64,000 bases of DNA from Moorena bouillonii PNG (GCF_001942495.1 NZ_MKZS01000001.1:1944266-2008265), one strand, 5' to 3'; shown: positions 43,429 through 52,525, counted from the stretch's first letter. The notes: generated by a model not told the origin, from the sequence alone. Translations and numbers: made by a program.

Positions 43429-44268
43429 ATGGTTTTCCCGTTGCCAGATAAATACATTGACCTACTCACCGATTTCGGTTTTAAGCGCGTCTTTGGCACT
43501 GAGCCAAACAAGGCACTGTTGATCGACTTCTTGAATACTCTGTTGCCTCCCCATCATCAGATTCAGGATGTCACCTTTAAGAATCCGGAGTTCTTGGGCA
43601 ACACCTTAGTGGATCGAAGAGCTATCTTTGATATTTATTGTCAGAGCGAGACCGGTGAACGCTTCATTGTCGAAATGCAGAAGGCCAAGCAAAATTTCTT
43701 TAAGGATCGCAGTGTCTATTATTCCACTTTCCCCATCCAAGAACAGGCTCAACAGGGATATTGGAATTATGAGCTAACGGCAGTTTATACCGTTGGCATT
43801 TTAGATTTTGTATTTGACGATCATAAGCACGAGTCGGAACTGTTGCATGTGGTGGAGCTAAAAAATCAGCGGTGTGAAGTGTTCTATGACAAGCTCAAGT
43901 TTATCTACGTTGAACTACCCAAATTTACTAAGTCTGTTGATCAACTAGAAACCCATTTTGACAAGTGGTTATTTTTACTCAAACACCTAGCCCAGTTGAA
44001 TGAACCCCCATTACCGTTGCAAGAGGATGTATTTGGCCAGCTATTTGAGGTGGCCGAGATTGCCAATTTCTCATCTGCGGAGCAATTCCGTTACCAAGAT
44101 AGCCTGAAGGTCTATCGGGATATGAATAGTGTTGCCGAAACCTTGATTCAGGAAGGTAGACAACAAGAAAAACAGCAGATTGCTAAACAGATGAAGGCCG
44201 CAGGGTTACCCCTGAAGGATATTGCCCAATATACGGGGTTGAGCGTTGATGAGATAGATGGGTTGTAG
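43429..44268 (+). CDS. Rpn family nuclease/putative transposase (second copy)
   Basis: 279 residues, ATG at 43429. The N-terminus (PDKYIDLLTDFGFKRVFGTE and FLNTLL) and the core ERFIVEMQKA give the PD-(D/E)XK motif. The C-terminal helical region ends with a TGLSVDEI motif. It belongs to the same broad family as 6097-6987 but is from a different subgroup (much longer match to the 'PD-(D/E)XK nuclease transposase' set with FKDRSVYYSTFPIQEQ). Sits 81 bp after xisI and meets the opposite-strand DUF4926 gene two bases after its stop. Confidence 0.87.
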   Translation: MVFPLPDKYIDLLTDFGFKRVFGTEPNKALLIDFLNTLLPPHHQIQDVTFKNPEFLGNTLVDRRAIFDIYCQSETGERFIVEMQKAKQNFFKDRSVYYSTFPIQEQAQQGYWNYELTAVYTVGILDFVFDDHKHESELLHVVELKNQRCEVFYDKLKFIYVELPKFTKSVDQLETHFDKWLFLLKHLAQLNEPPLPLQEDVFGQLFEVAEIANFSSAEQFRYQDSLKVYRDMNSVAETLIQEGRQQEKQQIAKQMKAAGLPLKDIAQYTGLSVDEIDGL

Positions 44269-44270
44269 GT

Positions 44271-44516
44271 TCAAACCGCTTCATCCAATCTTCGGATATG
44301 CAGAACCTCATTTTTCATTAATGGTTCAATTTGTGACTCTGAAACCACTAAAACGGCGATCGTTTCCCCGATCCCATTGAAAACTTCCAGACTATAACCA
44401 TCCTCTCCGTCTTGTACTGGATGGTGATCGACAATCGTTGCAATATCCCCTTGCTGCAACTTATGCTTGGGAAAATCTTCCCGCAGAGCCACCCGTGAAA
44501 ATAACTCAAATGCCAT
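44271..44516 (-). CDS. DUF4926 domain protein
   Basis: 81 residues. The short beta-barrel-like DUF4926 pattern is visible: RVALREDFPKHKLQQGDIATIVDHH...YSLEVFNGIGET. Such proteins are commonly next to Uma2 or toxin/antitoxin-like genes in cyanobacteria, often as small partners. ATG at 44516. It converges with the Rpn gene (2-bp gap) and is divergent from the Uma2 gene. Confidence 0.75.
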   Translation of the reverse strand: MAFELFSRVALREDFPKHKLQQGDIATIVDHHPVQDGEDGYSLEVFNGIGETIAVLVVSESQIEPLMKNEVLHIRRLDEAV

Positions 44517-44691
44517 TATCTAGCCTCCTTATCTGGGTACAGGGTGATAAACTTTGTCTGTTGAGTTTCATGCTCTAGTACTGACTCTCCCTGTAGTAAG
44601 GTAAAGTTGTAACTTATATGAAACAGTGGTATCTATCCTCTAAAACTTGTTCTTGATGCTAAGGCCAGCTAAGTAATTCATAGACTCTGCC

Positions 44692-45258
44692 ATGATTGCC
44701 AATCCTCAGTCCCAAAAAATGACTGTCGAAGCTTACTTGGAATGGGAACCACACCAAGAACTTCGATACGAATTTATTAATGGTGACATTTTCGCTATGA
44801 CAGGTGGCAGCATCCCCCACAATGATATTGCGATTAATCTACTTGCTGCGCTACGTCCCCATGTTCGTCCCAAAGGCTGTCGCATCAATATTGCTGACGC
44901 TAAAGTAAAGGTTACCGAATCTATCTACCGTTATCCAGATGTGGTGGTGAGCTGCGATCAGCGAGATAGAATAGCGATTAACGCGATCCAATATCCAAAA
45001 CTTATCGTTGAAGTGCTTTCCCCCGGTACAGAAGCTCTCGATCGGGGGAAAAAGTTCAAAGAATATCGCACTCTACCCAGCCTAGAAGAATACGTCCTGA
45101 TCAGCTCTACCGAGATCAACGTCGAGATTTACCGGAGGGGCGAAGGGCGGTTGTGGCTATACACGGCATACGAAGCTGGAGATGTGATCACCCTACAGAG
45201 CGTTGGTTTTGAGTTTGCGATCGCACTGCTGTATGAGGATATCCCACTAGACCGGTGA
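44692..45258 (+). CDS. Uma2 family endonuclease (DUF820)
   Basis: 188 residues. It opens with MTVEAYLEWEP and ELRYEFINGDIFAM, then the PD-(D/E)XK catalytic set: YPDVVVSC and KLIVEVLSPGTEALDRGKKFKEYR. Uma2 genes are among the most amplified nuclease-like families in cyanobacteria. The function is unproven. ATG at 44692. The downstream XisH gene starts about 107 bp later. Confidence 0.87.
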   Translation: MIANPQSQKMTVEAYLEWEPHQELRYEFINGDIFAMTGGSIPHNDIAINLLAALRPHVRPKGCRINIADAKVKVTESIYRYPDVVVSCDQRDRIAINAIQYPKLIVEVLSPGTEALDRGKKFKEYRTLPSLEEYVLISSTEINVEIYRRGEGRLWLYTAYEAGDVITLQSVGFEFAIALLYEDIPLDR

Positions 45259-45365
45259 GCTATCTGAGACTAAGGTTTGGTGGTGCGATCGCCCAAGCAA
45301 TGATGAATACCTTCGCTCTAGCATATAATTTTACCAGAAAAGGTTCCTGTTTCTTTGAAAATCTC

Positions 45366-45770
45366 ATGGCAAAGGATCGTTTCCACAATGCAGTGAGAAC
45401 TGCCCTAGAAAAAGAGAACTGGGTAATTACTGCCAATCCCTATGAATTGAGTGTTGGGGGAGTCGATTTTGAAATTGATCTTGCCGAGCTAATCGCTGCA
45501 GAACGAGCAGGAGAAAAAATTGCTGTGGAAATTAAAAGCTTTATTGGTCGATCCGTTGTCTCCGATTTTCATACTGCCCTTGGGCAATGCATCAATTATC
45601 AATTTGCTCTAAATGAAGTTGATGCCCAACGTCATCTTTACCTTGCCATTCCTGAAACAATTTACCAATCTTTTTTTCAGCGACGCTTTGTACGATCAGT
45701 AATTGATAAGACTCAAATCAATTTACTTATCTATGACCAAACTCAGGAGGTTATTCAGCAATGGCTATAG
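45366..45770 (+). CDS. xisH: XisH family protein (pair 2)
   Basis: 134 residues from the ATG at 45366, chosen because MAKDRFHNAVRTALEKENW aligns with the start of pair 1. Upstream in-frame codons to 45255 overlap the Uma2 gene and look non-native. Catalytic-type EIK is at Glu55/Lys57. Clearly a paralogue of 42605-43021 but diverged. Overlaps the following xisI by 10 bp. Confidence 0.85.
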   Translation: MAKDRFHNAVRTALEKENWVITANPYELSVGGVDFEIDLAELIAAERAGEKIAVEIKSFIGRSVVSDFHTALGQCINYQFALNEVDAQRHLYLAIPETIYQSFFQRRFVRSVIDKTQINLLIYDQTQEVIQQWL

Positions 45771-46105
45771 AAGAATCTGTAGCACAATATCGTCAGTGGA
45801 TTCAGCAATTACTTCTAGAACGAGCCAATCGCAAACCCACCTTCCCGGAAATTGAAACCCAAGCAGTGTTGGACACCGAACGAGATCATTATCTGTTACT
45901 GCACACTGGCTGGAAAGATAACCGTCGCACCCACGGATGTAGCCTCCACTTAGATATCAAAAATGGTAAAATCTGGATTCAGCATGATGGCACCGAAATT
46001 GGCATTGCTACCCAATTGCTTGAACTGGGTGTTCCGGCTGACGATATTGTGCTTGGCTTCCACTCCCCCAACATGCGCCAATACACTGAGTTTGCCGTTG
46101 ATTAA
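45761..46105 (+). CDS. xisI: XisI family protein (pair 2)
   Basis: 114 residues. VLDTERDHYLLLHTGW, LDIKNGKIWIQHDGTEI and the terminal MRQYTEFAVD match XisI. It shares most conserved positions with the first XisI. The ATG at 45761 lies within the last codons of xisH2. Confidence 0.88.
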   Translation: MAIEESVAQYRQWIQQLLLERANRKPTFPEIETQAVLDTERDHYLLLHTGWKDNRRTHGCSLHLDIKNGKIWIQHDGTEIGIATQLLELGVPADDIVLGFHSPNMRQYTEFAVD

Positions 46106-46459
46106 CTAGATTTTCGCGGCAGTTGTCGAAAGCAGGCAATAGGCATGCTAGCAATAGGCATGCTAGCAATAGGCAATAGGGCAAAGAAAACCTCAGTTTT
46201 ATTGGACAATAAAAAAAGACCATACAGGTTTACATCTCAACTACAAACCCTATAGAATTCTAATAATAATGAATTCTCTCCCATTGAGGAATTCTTCAGT
46301 TCATCTAGGGTGGGCAGTGCACCAGACAGATAATAAAGCTTACAAACCGCATTGGTAGGCACTGCCCACCCTACGATTAATGACTGACTGCTGATAGCTG
46401 TTGGCGTAGCCTGCGCGTAGCGCATATGCTTACTATTAAGAACATTAGGAATTAAAGCC
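46106..46459. other. Intergenic region with a Family-C element
   Basis: 354 bp: GGCATGCTAGCAATA tandem units near 46138-46175, the element at 46306-46374, and GGCGTAGCCTGCGCG palindrome near 46405. No gene. Confidence 0.6.
46306..46374. mobile_element. Family-C element, copy 3
   Basis: TAGGGTGGGCAGTGC inverted with GCACTGCCCACCCTA, with ACCAGACAGATAATAAAGC internally. It has diverged in the loop from the copies at 15.7 kb. Confidence 0.75.
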
Positions 46460-47200
46460 ATGAGTAGTTCCAATCAAAAACACTATAAAAGAATCGGGAG
46501 GATCTATGATGATTTGTGGAGTTACTCGGAAGATTATATTAGATTTATGGGGTTAAAAATCATTGAATATTTACGCTTAACCTCAACAGATAGTCTTGTG
46601 GATTTAGGCTGCGGTACAGGACTTTTTACCCAATCAATTCCGAAGGAAATACAGTTAGATAATCCGATTATCTGCGTGGATCCTTCTCAAGAGATGCTCT
46701 CACAAATCCCCTTAAGCCCTCAATACCAAATTAGGGCAGTAGATGCGATTACTTTTGTCTCTGAAACCTCAGGTTATAATAAGGTCTATATGAAGGAAGC
46801 GATTCATCATATAGACAATAAAGAATTACTATTTAGTAGTTTGTTTCAAAAGCTAACTAGTGGAGGAATTTTCTTGCTAATCCTTCTGCCTCCTACTATT
46901 GAGTATCCTTTATTCAAGAAAGCTTTAGAGCGATATGAAAGAAGGCAGCCTAACTATAACGATCTAACTAGTTTACTTGAAAAAGTCGGCTTCAACGTCT
47001 CAGTTGATTTTGTTGAATATCTTCAGTCAATTCCTAAAGAACAATACTTGAAAATGGTAGCAAATCGCTATATGTCCTTACTGTCATTATTTGATGATCA
47101 ACAGTTACAGGAAGGTCTAGCAGAAATCTCAGAAAAATATGCTCAACAATCTATCCTTGAATTTCCTGACCGTTTTGTTTTTATTACAGCAAGTAAGTAG
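46460..47200 (+). CDS. Class I SAM-dependent methyltransferase
   Basis: 246 residues with motif I LVDLGCGTGLFTQ, ICVDPSQEML (acidic residue for ribose), VYMKEAIHHI and later GGIFLLILLPP. A ubiquinone/menaquinone-like fold with an unidentified methyl acceptor. ATG at 46460 with AGGA about 10 nt upstream. No functional neighbours. The 3' flank is heptamer repeats. Confidence 0.82.
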   Translation: MSSSNQKHYKRIGRIYDDLWSYSEDYIRFMGLKIIEYLRLTSTDSLVDLGCGTGLFTQSIPKEIQLDNPIICVDPSQEMLSQIPLSPQYQIRAVDAITFVSETSGYNKVYMKEAIHHIDNKELLFSSLFQKLTSGGIFLLILLPPTIEYPLFKKALERYERRQPNYNDLTSLLEKVGFNVSVDFVEYLQSIPKEQYLKMVANRYMSLLSLFDDQQLQEGLAEISEKYAQQSILEFPDRFVFITASK

Positions 47201-47234
47201 TTAAGCTATCAGCTATCAGTTATCAGCTATCAGC

Positions 47235-47346
47235 TATACCAAAGGGAACAGGGAACAGGGAACAGGGAACAGGGAGTAGGGAGTAGGGAGTAGGGAGTAG
47301 GGAAAAGGGAACAAAAATTATCGCAATTCCTACACGGATTGGTATA
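47235..47346. mobile_element. Family-E element with heptamer core
   Basis: TATACCAAAGGGAACA, then GGGAACA and GGGAGTA heptamers, then AAAAATTATCGCAATTCC and CACGGATTGGTATA. Same ends as 11162-11252 but more heptamers. Confidence 0.65.
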
Positions 47347-47482
47347 TCAGCTATCAGCTATCAGCTATCAGCTAAAGGCCTTGACCATAGGCCACGCTGC
47401 GCGAACGCGAATGGCCACGCTACGCGAAAAGCTATCAGCTTATGCGCTACGTGTTGCATCGCTACTCCCTACTCCCTGTTCC
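47347..47482. repeat. CAGCTAT heptamers and palindromes
   Basis: (CAGCTAT)n near 47348-47375, GGCCACGCTACGCGAA palindrome, and the start of a TTCCCTA/TTCCCTG array (47463-47508) that runs into the glycosidase 3' end. Confidence 0.8.
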
Positions 47483-48931
47483 CTATTCCCTGTTCCCTAT
47501 TCCCTTTGCTGTAGTCGCGATCGCGCAGCGTGCGCGTAGCGCAATCGCATCAGCTCTAGCATTCAATCGCTTCAGTAAGGTTGTATGGGAGAGATTGGGA
47601 TCATCCTCAAGATTGACCAGACCAAAACTAATCGGGGGTGTATGACCGGGTAAATCTACCCAACGATACCAGGTATAACCGACAAGAGCGGGATGAGTCA
47701 AAGCCCTGGCTAAGGACTTAGCGCCATTACGCATCATCCGTGACCTTTCGGAAAAGCCGTCTTCTGGTTCATCTGGTAAGGCTCGTTGAGTAAACCTGGT
47801 GTGTCCCCAACTAAACTCACTGTTGAGCACTGGCAATTTTGTAGCTTGGTAGTATAGGTCTATCCGCTCATACATGTTGTAGCGATAATTGTTAGCAGAT
47901 ACCACATCTACCCAAGGTCTTTTGATGGCGGAAAATACAGCATCAGAAGGAGGTGCCCCAAACCGACATCCCAGGATTAAATGGTTATGGTCATAGCGGT
48001 GAATGGCTGCTGCAGTTTCCTGAAAATAGCGTCGAGCAAATTCTGCTTGAAAAGCATTCTGATCCACTAAGTAGCCTTTAGAAACAATCCCTTGTTTTGT
48101 CTTAGTCAATTCTTTAATCGTGTCTCTAGATTCAATCGGGACCTGCCAATCTTTAGCTAACTGCTCTAAACTATTACCATGGCGCTTTAAAACAAAATCC
48201 CAGGCAGCACTATAGGCGGGTTTTTCTGGATTGAGGCTAAGGCAAAATTGTAGTAAGGATGCCTTGGCGAGCTTGGTGAGCAACAACTCTGGGTTAACCT
48301 TTCGGTCTGGTGTTTCAGCGTGTGCCCAATTAAGTTCATTGTCAGTAAAATATCCCACTAGCAGCTTACTACTTGCCACCGGTGCTACGATTTCCTTAGC
48401 TTTAGCATCAATCCCTTCAATCCATTTTGGATCAAACACATCCGGTAACTTTAGCTTCCTGTCATCAACCCTAAGTTCGCTGTCTGGAGCAGCTTTGACA
48501 AAATTTAGGATAACCGTGTAGGGCATACCCTGATCCCACAATTGAGGTGGGGTCCATGCTCCTAGGGCATTAAAATTCCAGCTCCGCAGCCGCTCAAAGG
48601 TAGCTTCCCGAAAGGCAGCGGGGTCTTGACCATATTTATCCTCGACAACCGGAACATAGGGGTCAGGATAGCCAAAGTTAACGGAGGTGACACCCCGGTA
48701 AAGAAAAGGTTTGCCATCCGGGTCAATGAACCACCAACGACCTTTGTGGGATTTGCCAACTCGGAAAAAATCCTGCTGACCTATTACTGTTTCGGTCTTG
48801 ATGCGTACTTGGGCAAGAGGACTAGCAGCTTGGGAGGCAAGAATACTATTGGGTAGGGCAGAGCTCAGCAGTACGATCACTGCTGAGAGGATGAATAGAA
48901 TAAATCGGGATAATACTTTCCAATGTCGCAT
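47483..48931 (-). CDS. Agarase-like secreted glycoside hydrolase (GH-A clan)
   Basis: 482 residues. Signal peptide (hydrophobic 11-30, near SILASQA). The module begins RWWFIDPDGKPFLYRGVTSVNFG, as in GH50/GH86-like agarase TIM barrels. Probable acid/base Glu is in FTDNELNW (about 200) and the nucleophile in LNSEFSWGHT (about 382). The polysaccharide substrate is not predictable. The last ~20 residues (starting RADAIALRARCAIATTAKG) derive from a GC palindrome and heptamers and are probably an acquired tail. ATG at 48931. Confidence 0.78.
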   Translation of the reverse strand: MRHWKVLSRFILFILSAVIVLLSSALPNSILASQAASPLAQVRIKTETVIGQQDFFRVGKSHKGRWWFIDPDGKPFLYRGVTSVNFGYPDPYVPVVEDKYGQDPAAFREATFERLRSWNFNALGAWTPPQLWDQGMPYTVILNFVKAAPDSELRVDDRKLKLPDVFDPKWIEGIDAKAKEIVAPVASSKLLVGYFTDNELNWAHAETPDRKVNPELLLTKLAKASLLQFCLSLNPEKPAYSAAWDFVLKRHGNSLEQLAKDWQVPIESRDTIKELTKTKQGIVSKGYLVDQNAFQAEFARRYFQETAAAIHRYDHNHLILGCRFGAPPSDAVFSAIKRPWVDVVSANNYRYNMYERIDLYYQATKLPVLNSEFSWGHTRFTQRALPDEPEDGFSERSRMMRNGAKSLARALTHPALVGYTWYRWVDLPGHTPPISFGLVNLEDDPNLSHTTLLKRLNARADAIALRARCAIATTAKGIGNRE

Positions 48932-48992
48932 TTGAGTTTTGTTAATGCCTGATTGAGATCCCCCTATGCTTGATAAGGGTAACTTTTGAATC

Positions 48993-49090
48993 TATAGCGG
49001 TTTCCAGCCTAATTAGGTACACAGGATTTTTACCTGATTCCTATACAATGTTTCCTAAAACCCAAAAAATTTTACCTCACCTAATTTCAA
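48993..49090. mobile_element. Family-F element, left flank of the P63C gene
   Basis: TATAGCGGTTTCCAGCC...AGGTACACAGGATTTTT at the left and ACCTCACCTAATTTCA at the right. It is in opposite orientation to the copy at 50326-50433. Confidence 0.6.
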
Positions 49091-49116
49091 AAAATATATC
49101 CTCAAATTTAATAAAA

Positions 49117-50001
49117 TTACTCAGAATCATTAAAGTCACTGGCATCTAAATCAAGTTGTCCCTTTCTGTTATCAACAAGCTTATTAAAATTACACATAAA
49201 CTGATCCCATGTATCAGAAACCTGAAGTAGAGTTATCACAGAAGTTAACTGAGATCTCAAATGCAAATCACCAACATCCTCAGTTAAACTTTGGAAAAAT
49301 CTGGCTTTATAGTTACCAGAACTAGTCTTAGGGGTTTTACTTTTCAATTCTTCTAAGACACCTGGCGGTAATTGTTGATAAACAAGTTTGTTAGTCCAAG
49401 TTCCAACAACACTAGGACGTTTTTTAATCCCCTTTACGGTAAAATCCCACCCTCTTAATCTAAATATTTCCCTGTAATAAACATCAGGAAAAGTTTTTTG
49501 CCAAGCTCGTAATTCCTCGCTTACATACTTGTCTATAAGTGTTTGAAGTTCATTATTTTCTCTCTCATACTGATACCCCGTTGCCTCATCTATTAAAGCA
49601 ATTAAGCCTAGCTTAGCAAAACTTCTAACTATAATTTCGCATTGTTCAGCTATTATTGTTTGCCTTTCTCCTAGTTGAATATGCCTTCTAGCTTCTAAAA
49701 AAGCATCACAAATATCCAAAAGAGCATAAGCTTCATAGCCATTTATAGGTTTATTCCCTTGGTAACAATTAATAGGCTCAAGATGTCCCTGTTTTTTAGC
49801 CTCACTTAAAAAAGGCTCTAAACTTTTTTGATTTAAATACCTAGACAACCGTGAACCAGTAAGCTGAGGAAAATCATCAGTCATGCTTAATGCTGATTGC
49901 ATCCCCCTTCCAGAAAGAACCCTTCTTCCATCCTCTAAAACATAACAATCAACACTAAATTTGCCTAACTTTATTTGTCCAGAATGAGTTACTTGCACCA
50001 T
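49117..50001 (-). CDS. P63C domain-containing protein
   Basis: 294 residues with the P63C-type middle: LDICDAFLEARRHIQLGERQ, LIALIDEATGYQYERE, and the later WQKTFPDVYYREIFRLRGW. P63C domains occur in plasmid, phage and genomic-island proteins; the function is not established. ATG at 50001. The N-terminus has a KilA-N-like LGKFSVDCYVLEDGRRVLSG pattern. Inverted Family-F repeats lie on both sides, suggesting a mobile origin. Confidence 0.78.
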   Translation of the reverse strand: MVQVTHSGQIKLGKFSVDCYVLEDGRRVLSGRGMQSALSMTDDFPQLTGSRLSRYLNQKSLEPFLSEAKKQGHLEPINCYQGNKPINGYEAYALLDICDAFLEARRHIQLGERQTIIAEQCEIIVRSFAKLGLIALIDEATGYQYERENNELQTLIDKYVSEELRAWQKTFPDVYYREIFRLRGWDFTVKGIKKRPSVVGTWTNKLVYQQLPPGVLEELKSKTPKTSSGNYKARFFQSLTEDVGDLHLRSQLTSVITLLQVSDTWDQFMCNFNKLVDNRKGQLDLDASDFNDSE

Positions 50002-50026
50002 AAAGATTAAGTATAATTTTAAAAAA

Positions 50027-50261
50027 GCTTAACAAATTTCCAGAAGTTTTGATCTGGATGCATCAGAAGTCCACTTAATAGTTAACAAAGTCAACTGTCT
50101 TACCCGTGGTCTGGGTTGAAGTCCTTGCATACAAATGGTTTCAGCATTTTTGCTTAACGAATCTCCAGCAGTCGTGCTCCGGATGCATCAGAAGTCCACT
50201 TAGTAGTTCACAAAGTAAACTGTCCTACCCGTGGTTTGGGTTGAAGCCCTTGCATACAAAT
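50027..50261. repeat. Tandem ~110-bp direct repeat
   Basis: Two copies (50027-50136 and 50152-50261) of a sequence from GCTTAACAAATTTCC to TTGCATACAAAT differ at about a dozen positions. They share the core GGATGCATCAGAAGTCCACT and GTGGT(C/T)TGGGTTGAAG. ORFs through it are not credible. Confidence 0.85.
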
Positions 50262-50325
50262 CCACAAAGTAAAAGGTATAAGGGAACAGGGAGAGAAAAA
50301 CAAGATTGAATTATAAATATATAAA

Positions 50326-50433
50326 TATAGTGGTTTTCAATTAGGTGAGGTACAAATTTTTGGGTTTTAGGAAACAGGGAACAGGGAACAGGGAAAAAAT
50401 CCTGTGTACCTCATTAGGCTAGAAACCGCGATA
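50326..50433. mobile_element. Family-F element, right flank of the P63C gene
   Basis: TAGTGGTTTTCAATTAGGTGAGGTAC and its inverted counterpart GTACCTCATTAGGC...AACCGCGAT delimit a GGGAACA array. Opposite orientation to 48993-49090. Confidence 0.65.
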
Positions 50434-50568
50434 ATTCCCCCCTTTATTAAGGGGGGTTAGGGGGGATCTATGTACAGAATTACAAAGGTGAGATGCTCCC
50501 ACTTTCCAATGTTTTGCCAAACCGACACCCTGGTAAAATACTCACGTATCTATTACTATCAGCTTACC

Positions 50569-50874
50569 ATGTCTACCGAAACTAATTCCCAGACTAAGAA
50601 CACTACAGGTGCTGATGCGGTTGATGACGCGATCGCAAAGGGAATTGATTTAGATGGCTCCCCAATCCCCAAAGCTAAGTTAGACCTTTACACTCAAGTG
50701 ATGGGGTTGGAAGCTCAACGGCAACGGAGCGGTGTCAGCAATACCATGAGATCCAGAATTGTGCGGATTGGAGCGAAGCACATTTCTCAAGCAGAACTCA
50801 ATCAAATGCTGCTCGATGCTGATTTTACGCCTCTTAAAGACAAAGAGATTGCTTTTTACTACGGACCTAAGTAG
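50569..50874 (+). CDS. Small conserved cyanobacterial protein (possibly DUF4090)
   Basis: 101 residues from the ATG at 50569. GADAVDDAIAKGIDLDGSPIP and LEAQRQRSGVSNTMRSRIVR then ELNQMLLDADFTPLKDKEIAFYYG are the signature of a small family I associate with DUF4090, widespread in cyanobacteria and of unknown function. The DUF number is from memory. Soluble, mostly helical. A perfect 14-bp hairpin follows downstream. Confidence 0.8.
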   Translation: MSTETNSQTKNTTGADAVDDAIAKGIDLDGSPIPKAKLDLYTQVMGLEAQRQRSGVSNTMRSRIVRIGAKHISQAELNQMLLDADFTPLKDKEIAFYYGPK

Positions 50875-50984
50875 GATAGCAAAGGGAATCGGGAGTCGGG
50901 AATCGGGAGTCGGGAACAGCGATGCAGTGCTATTGCCTTTTGCCTTTTGCCTCTTGCCTTTCCCGTAGCGCTATAAATATTAAT

Positions 50985-51028
50985 AGGGTTGGCGAATTAG
51001 CTCAGATGTGTAGCAATTCGCCAACCCT
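50985..51028. terminator. Perfect 14-bp hairpin between convergent genes
   Basis: AGGGTTGGCGAATT (50985-50998) is exactly inverted at 51015-51028 with a 16-nt loop. It lies downstream of both 50569-50874 and ctaB and probably acts as a bidirectional terminator. It is not a tRNA. Confidence 0.55.
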
Positions 51029-51084
51029 ATTTGCTGATCGCTGATCGCTGATCGCTGATAGCTTAATGCTTACCAGCAAACACC

Positions 51085-52083
51085 CTAAACTAAGTTAATA
51101 CTTACCTGCTCCAATACTGTGGAAATTGCTTGAATCAAAACTTGGGAATTCTCTGCCACAGTTGCAGTAATTTCCCTGGTCATGGGTAAGCTATCTACTA
51201 CGATACCGGTACACAATAACATCATGTAGAGAATTGAGTACTTAAACATAGACCGGGCAAGTTGATTGTCTGTAGGTTCCTTAAGGAGCAACCATGCTTT
51301 TTTGATAAAAATACTGCCCAAAAGAATAGCAACTATTCCATAAACGACGCCCGATTCTCCTAAGGGATAGATCAACAATAGGGAGGTGGGGACGACTAAT
51401 AAGGTGTAATACCAAATTTGACGAACAGTAACCTCTTCACCAGCTACTACCGGTAACATCGGTATCCCAACTTTGGCGTAATCCTCGTGAATCATTAACG
51501 CTAACGCCCAGAAGTGAGGGGGTGTCCACAAGAACACAATCAGAAATAGTAACCAAGGGGCCCAACTCAATTCTCCTGTCACCGCAGCCCAACCCACTAG
51601 GGCTGGAATTGCTCCTGCTGCACCACCAATGACGATGTTTTGGGCAGTGTGGCGCTTGAGGATATGAGTGTATATGAGCATATAGAAGATAATGCCAGAT
51701 AGCGCTAGTAAGGCACTAAGGAGATTAGCGAAGACTGTTAGCAGGGTGAACGAGAGTATTGCTAATGCGATCGCAAACAGCAAGGCATCACGAGGCTGCA
51801 CTTTCCCAGAAGGAATGGGACGGTGGCGGGTGCGCAACATTTCATAGTCGATATCACGGTCATAGATGCAGTTAAGTACTTGGGCAGATGCTGCGGCCAA
51901 AGTCCCACCGACCAGGGTAACTAGCAATAATATGGGATCGACTTGTCCATCGGATGCCAACCACATCCCTGCTGCTGTCGTAATTAATAGTAGTGGAATA
52001 ATTCGAGGCTTTGTTAGTTGATAGTAACTTTGAATAACCTCTCTTATGTTTTCATGTTGACGGGTTAAACTAGTCCCAAGCAT
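51085..52083 (-). CDS. ctaB: Heme O synthase, protoheme IX farnesyltransferase CtaB
   Basis: A 332-residue UbiA-superfamily prenyltransferase. [23 protein letters not shown] (N-x-x-x-D-x-x-x-D) binds the farnesyl diphosphate with Mg2+, plus the second acidic motif [15 protein letters not shown]. About eight membrane segments. Converts heme B to heme O for the cytochrome oxidase. ATG at 52083. It is downstream of ctaA on the same strand (442-bp gap with repeats). Confidence 0.95.
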   Translation of the reverse strand: MLGTSLTRQHENIREVIQSYYQLTKPRIIPLLLITTAAGMWLASDGQVDPILLLVTLVGGTLAAASAQVLNCIYDRDIDYEMLRTRHRPIPSGKVQPRDALLFAIALAILSFTLLTVFANLLSALLALSGIIFYMLIYTHILKRHTAQNIVIGGAAGAIPALVGWAAVTGELSWAPWLLFLIVFLWTPPHFWALALMIHEDYAKVGIPMLPVVAGEEVTVRQIWYYTLLVVPTSLLLIYPLGESGVVYGIVAILLGSIFIKKAWLLLKEPTDNQLARSMFKYSILYMMLLCTGIVVDSLPMTREITATVAENSQVLIQAISTVLEQVSINLV

Positions 52084-52525
52084 TCAATTCACCAATTCCT
52101 TCTCTAAAAAGTCTCAAGTGTTAAGCATGTTCGTCCTTAGGGTTCCCGTAGGGTAGGAGGAAGCATTAAGGATGAAGGACCAAGGGTGAAGTTTGAAAGA
52201 TAACAACATAGGGGTTGTTGAGCAACCAATTCATGGTATACTTCTTATGGTCTAATCTTTTCCAGAGGTGCGACCCGTGGCGAATTTAATTCTTAATGGT
52301 AAGAGCGCACCTATAGCATCGTTAGCAACAACAAGTAGACCAACAAGTAGACCGACAATTAGACCAACAAGTAGATAACGGTCCCCAGATCATAGTTTCA
52401 AGATGGGATCCCCTAGCGGCTCAATCTTCCGATTCTATTTAGCTGATCTACAACTTATAAAACCGGACTTGATAGTTTACTTGCCAGCTATCACACTGGA
52501 TACGTCACACTTAATCCTTCACACT
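52084..52525. other. ctaA-ctaB gap with short repeats
   Basis: 442 bp: a GGTGCG-family repeat (52266-52312), a 12-bp tandem repeat AACAAGTAGACC about 52330-52377 and heptamer-like CTTCATA repeats near 52515. No gene seen. Confidence 0.65.
52266..52312. repeat. GGTGCG...CGCACC short palindromic repeat
   Basis: AGGTGCGACCCGTGGCG at the left and AGAGCGCACCT at the right enclose AATTTAATTCTTAATGG. Confidence 0.7.

Noticed and set aside
50106..50309. 67-codon ORF in the tandem direct repeats
   Set aside because: It follows the repeat and has no support.
50985..51028. A tRNA-like D-arm sequence (TTAGCTCAG) inside GGTTGGCGAATTAGCTCAG
   Set aside because: The sequence is a 44-bp perfect hairpin with no anticodon or T-arm, so it is not a tRNA. 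It is listed as a terminator.
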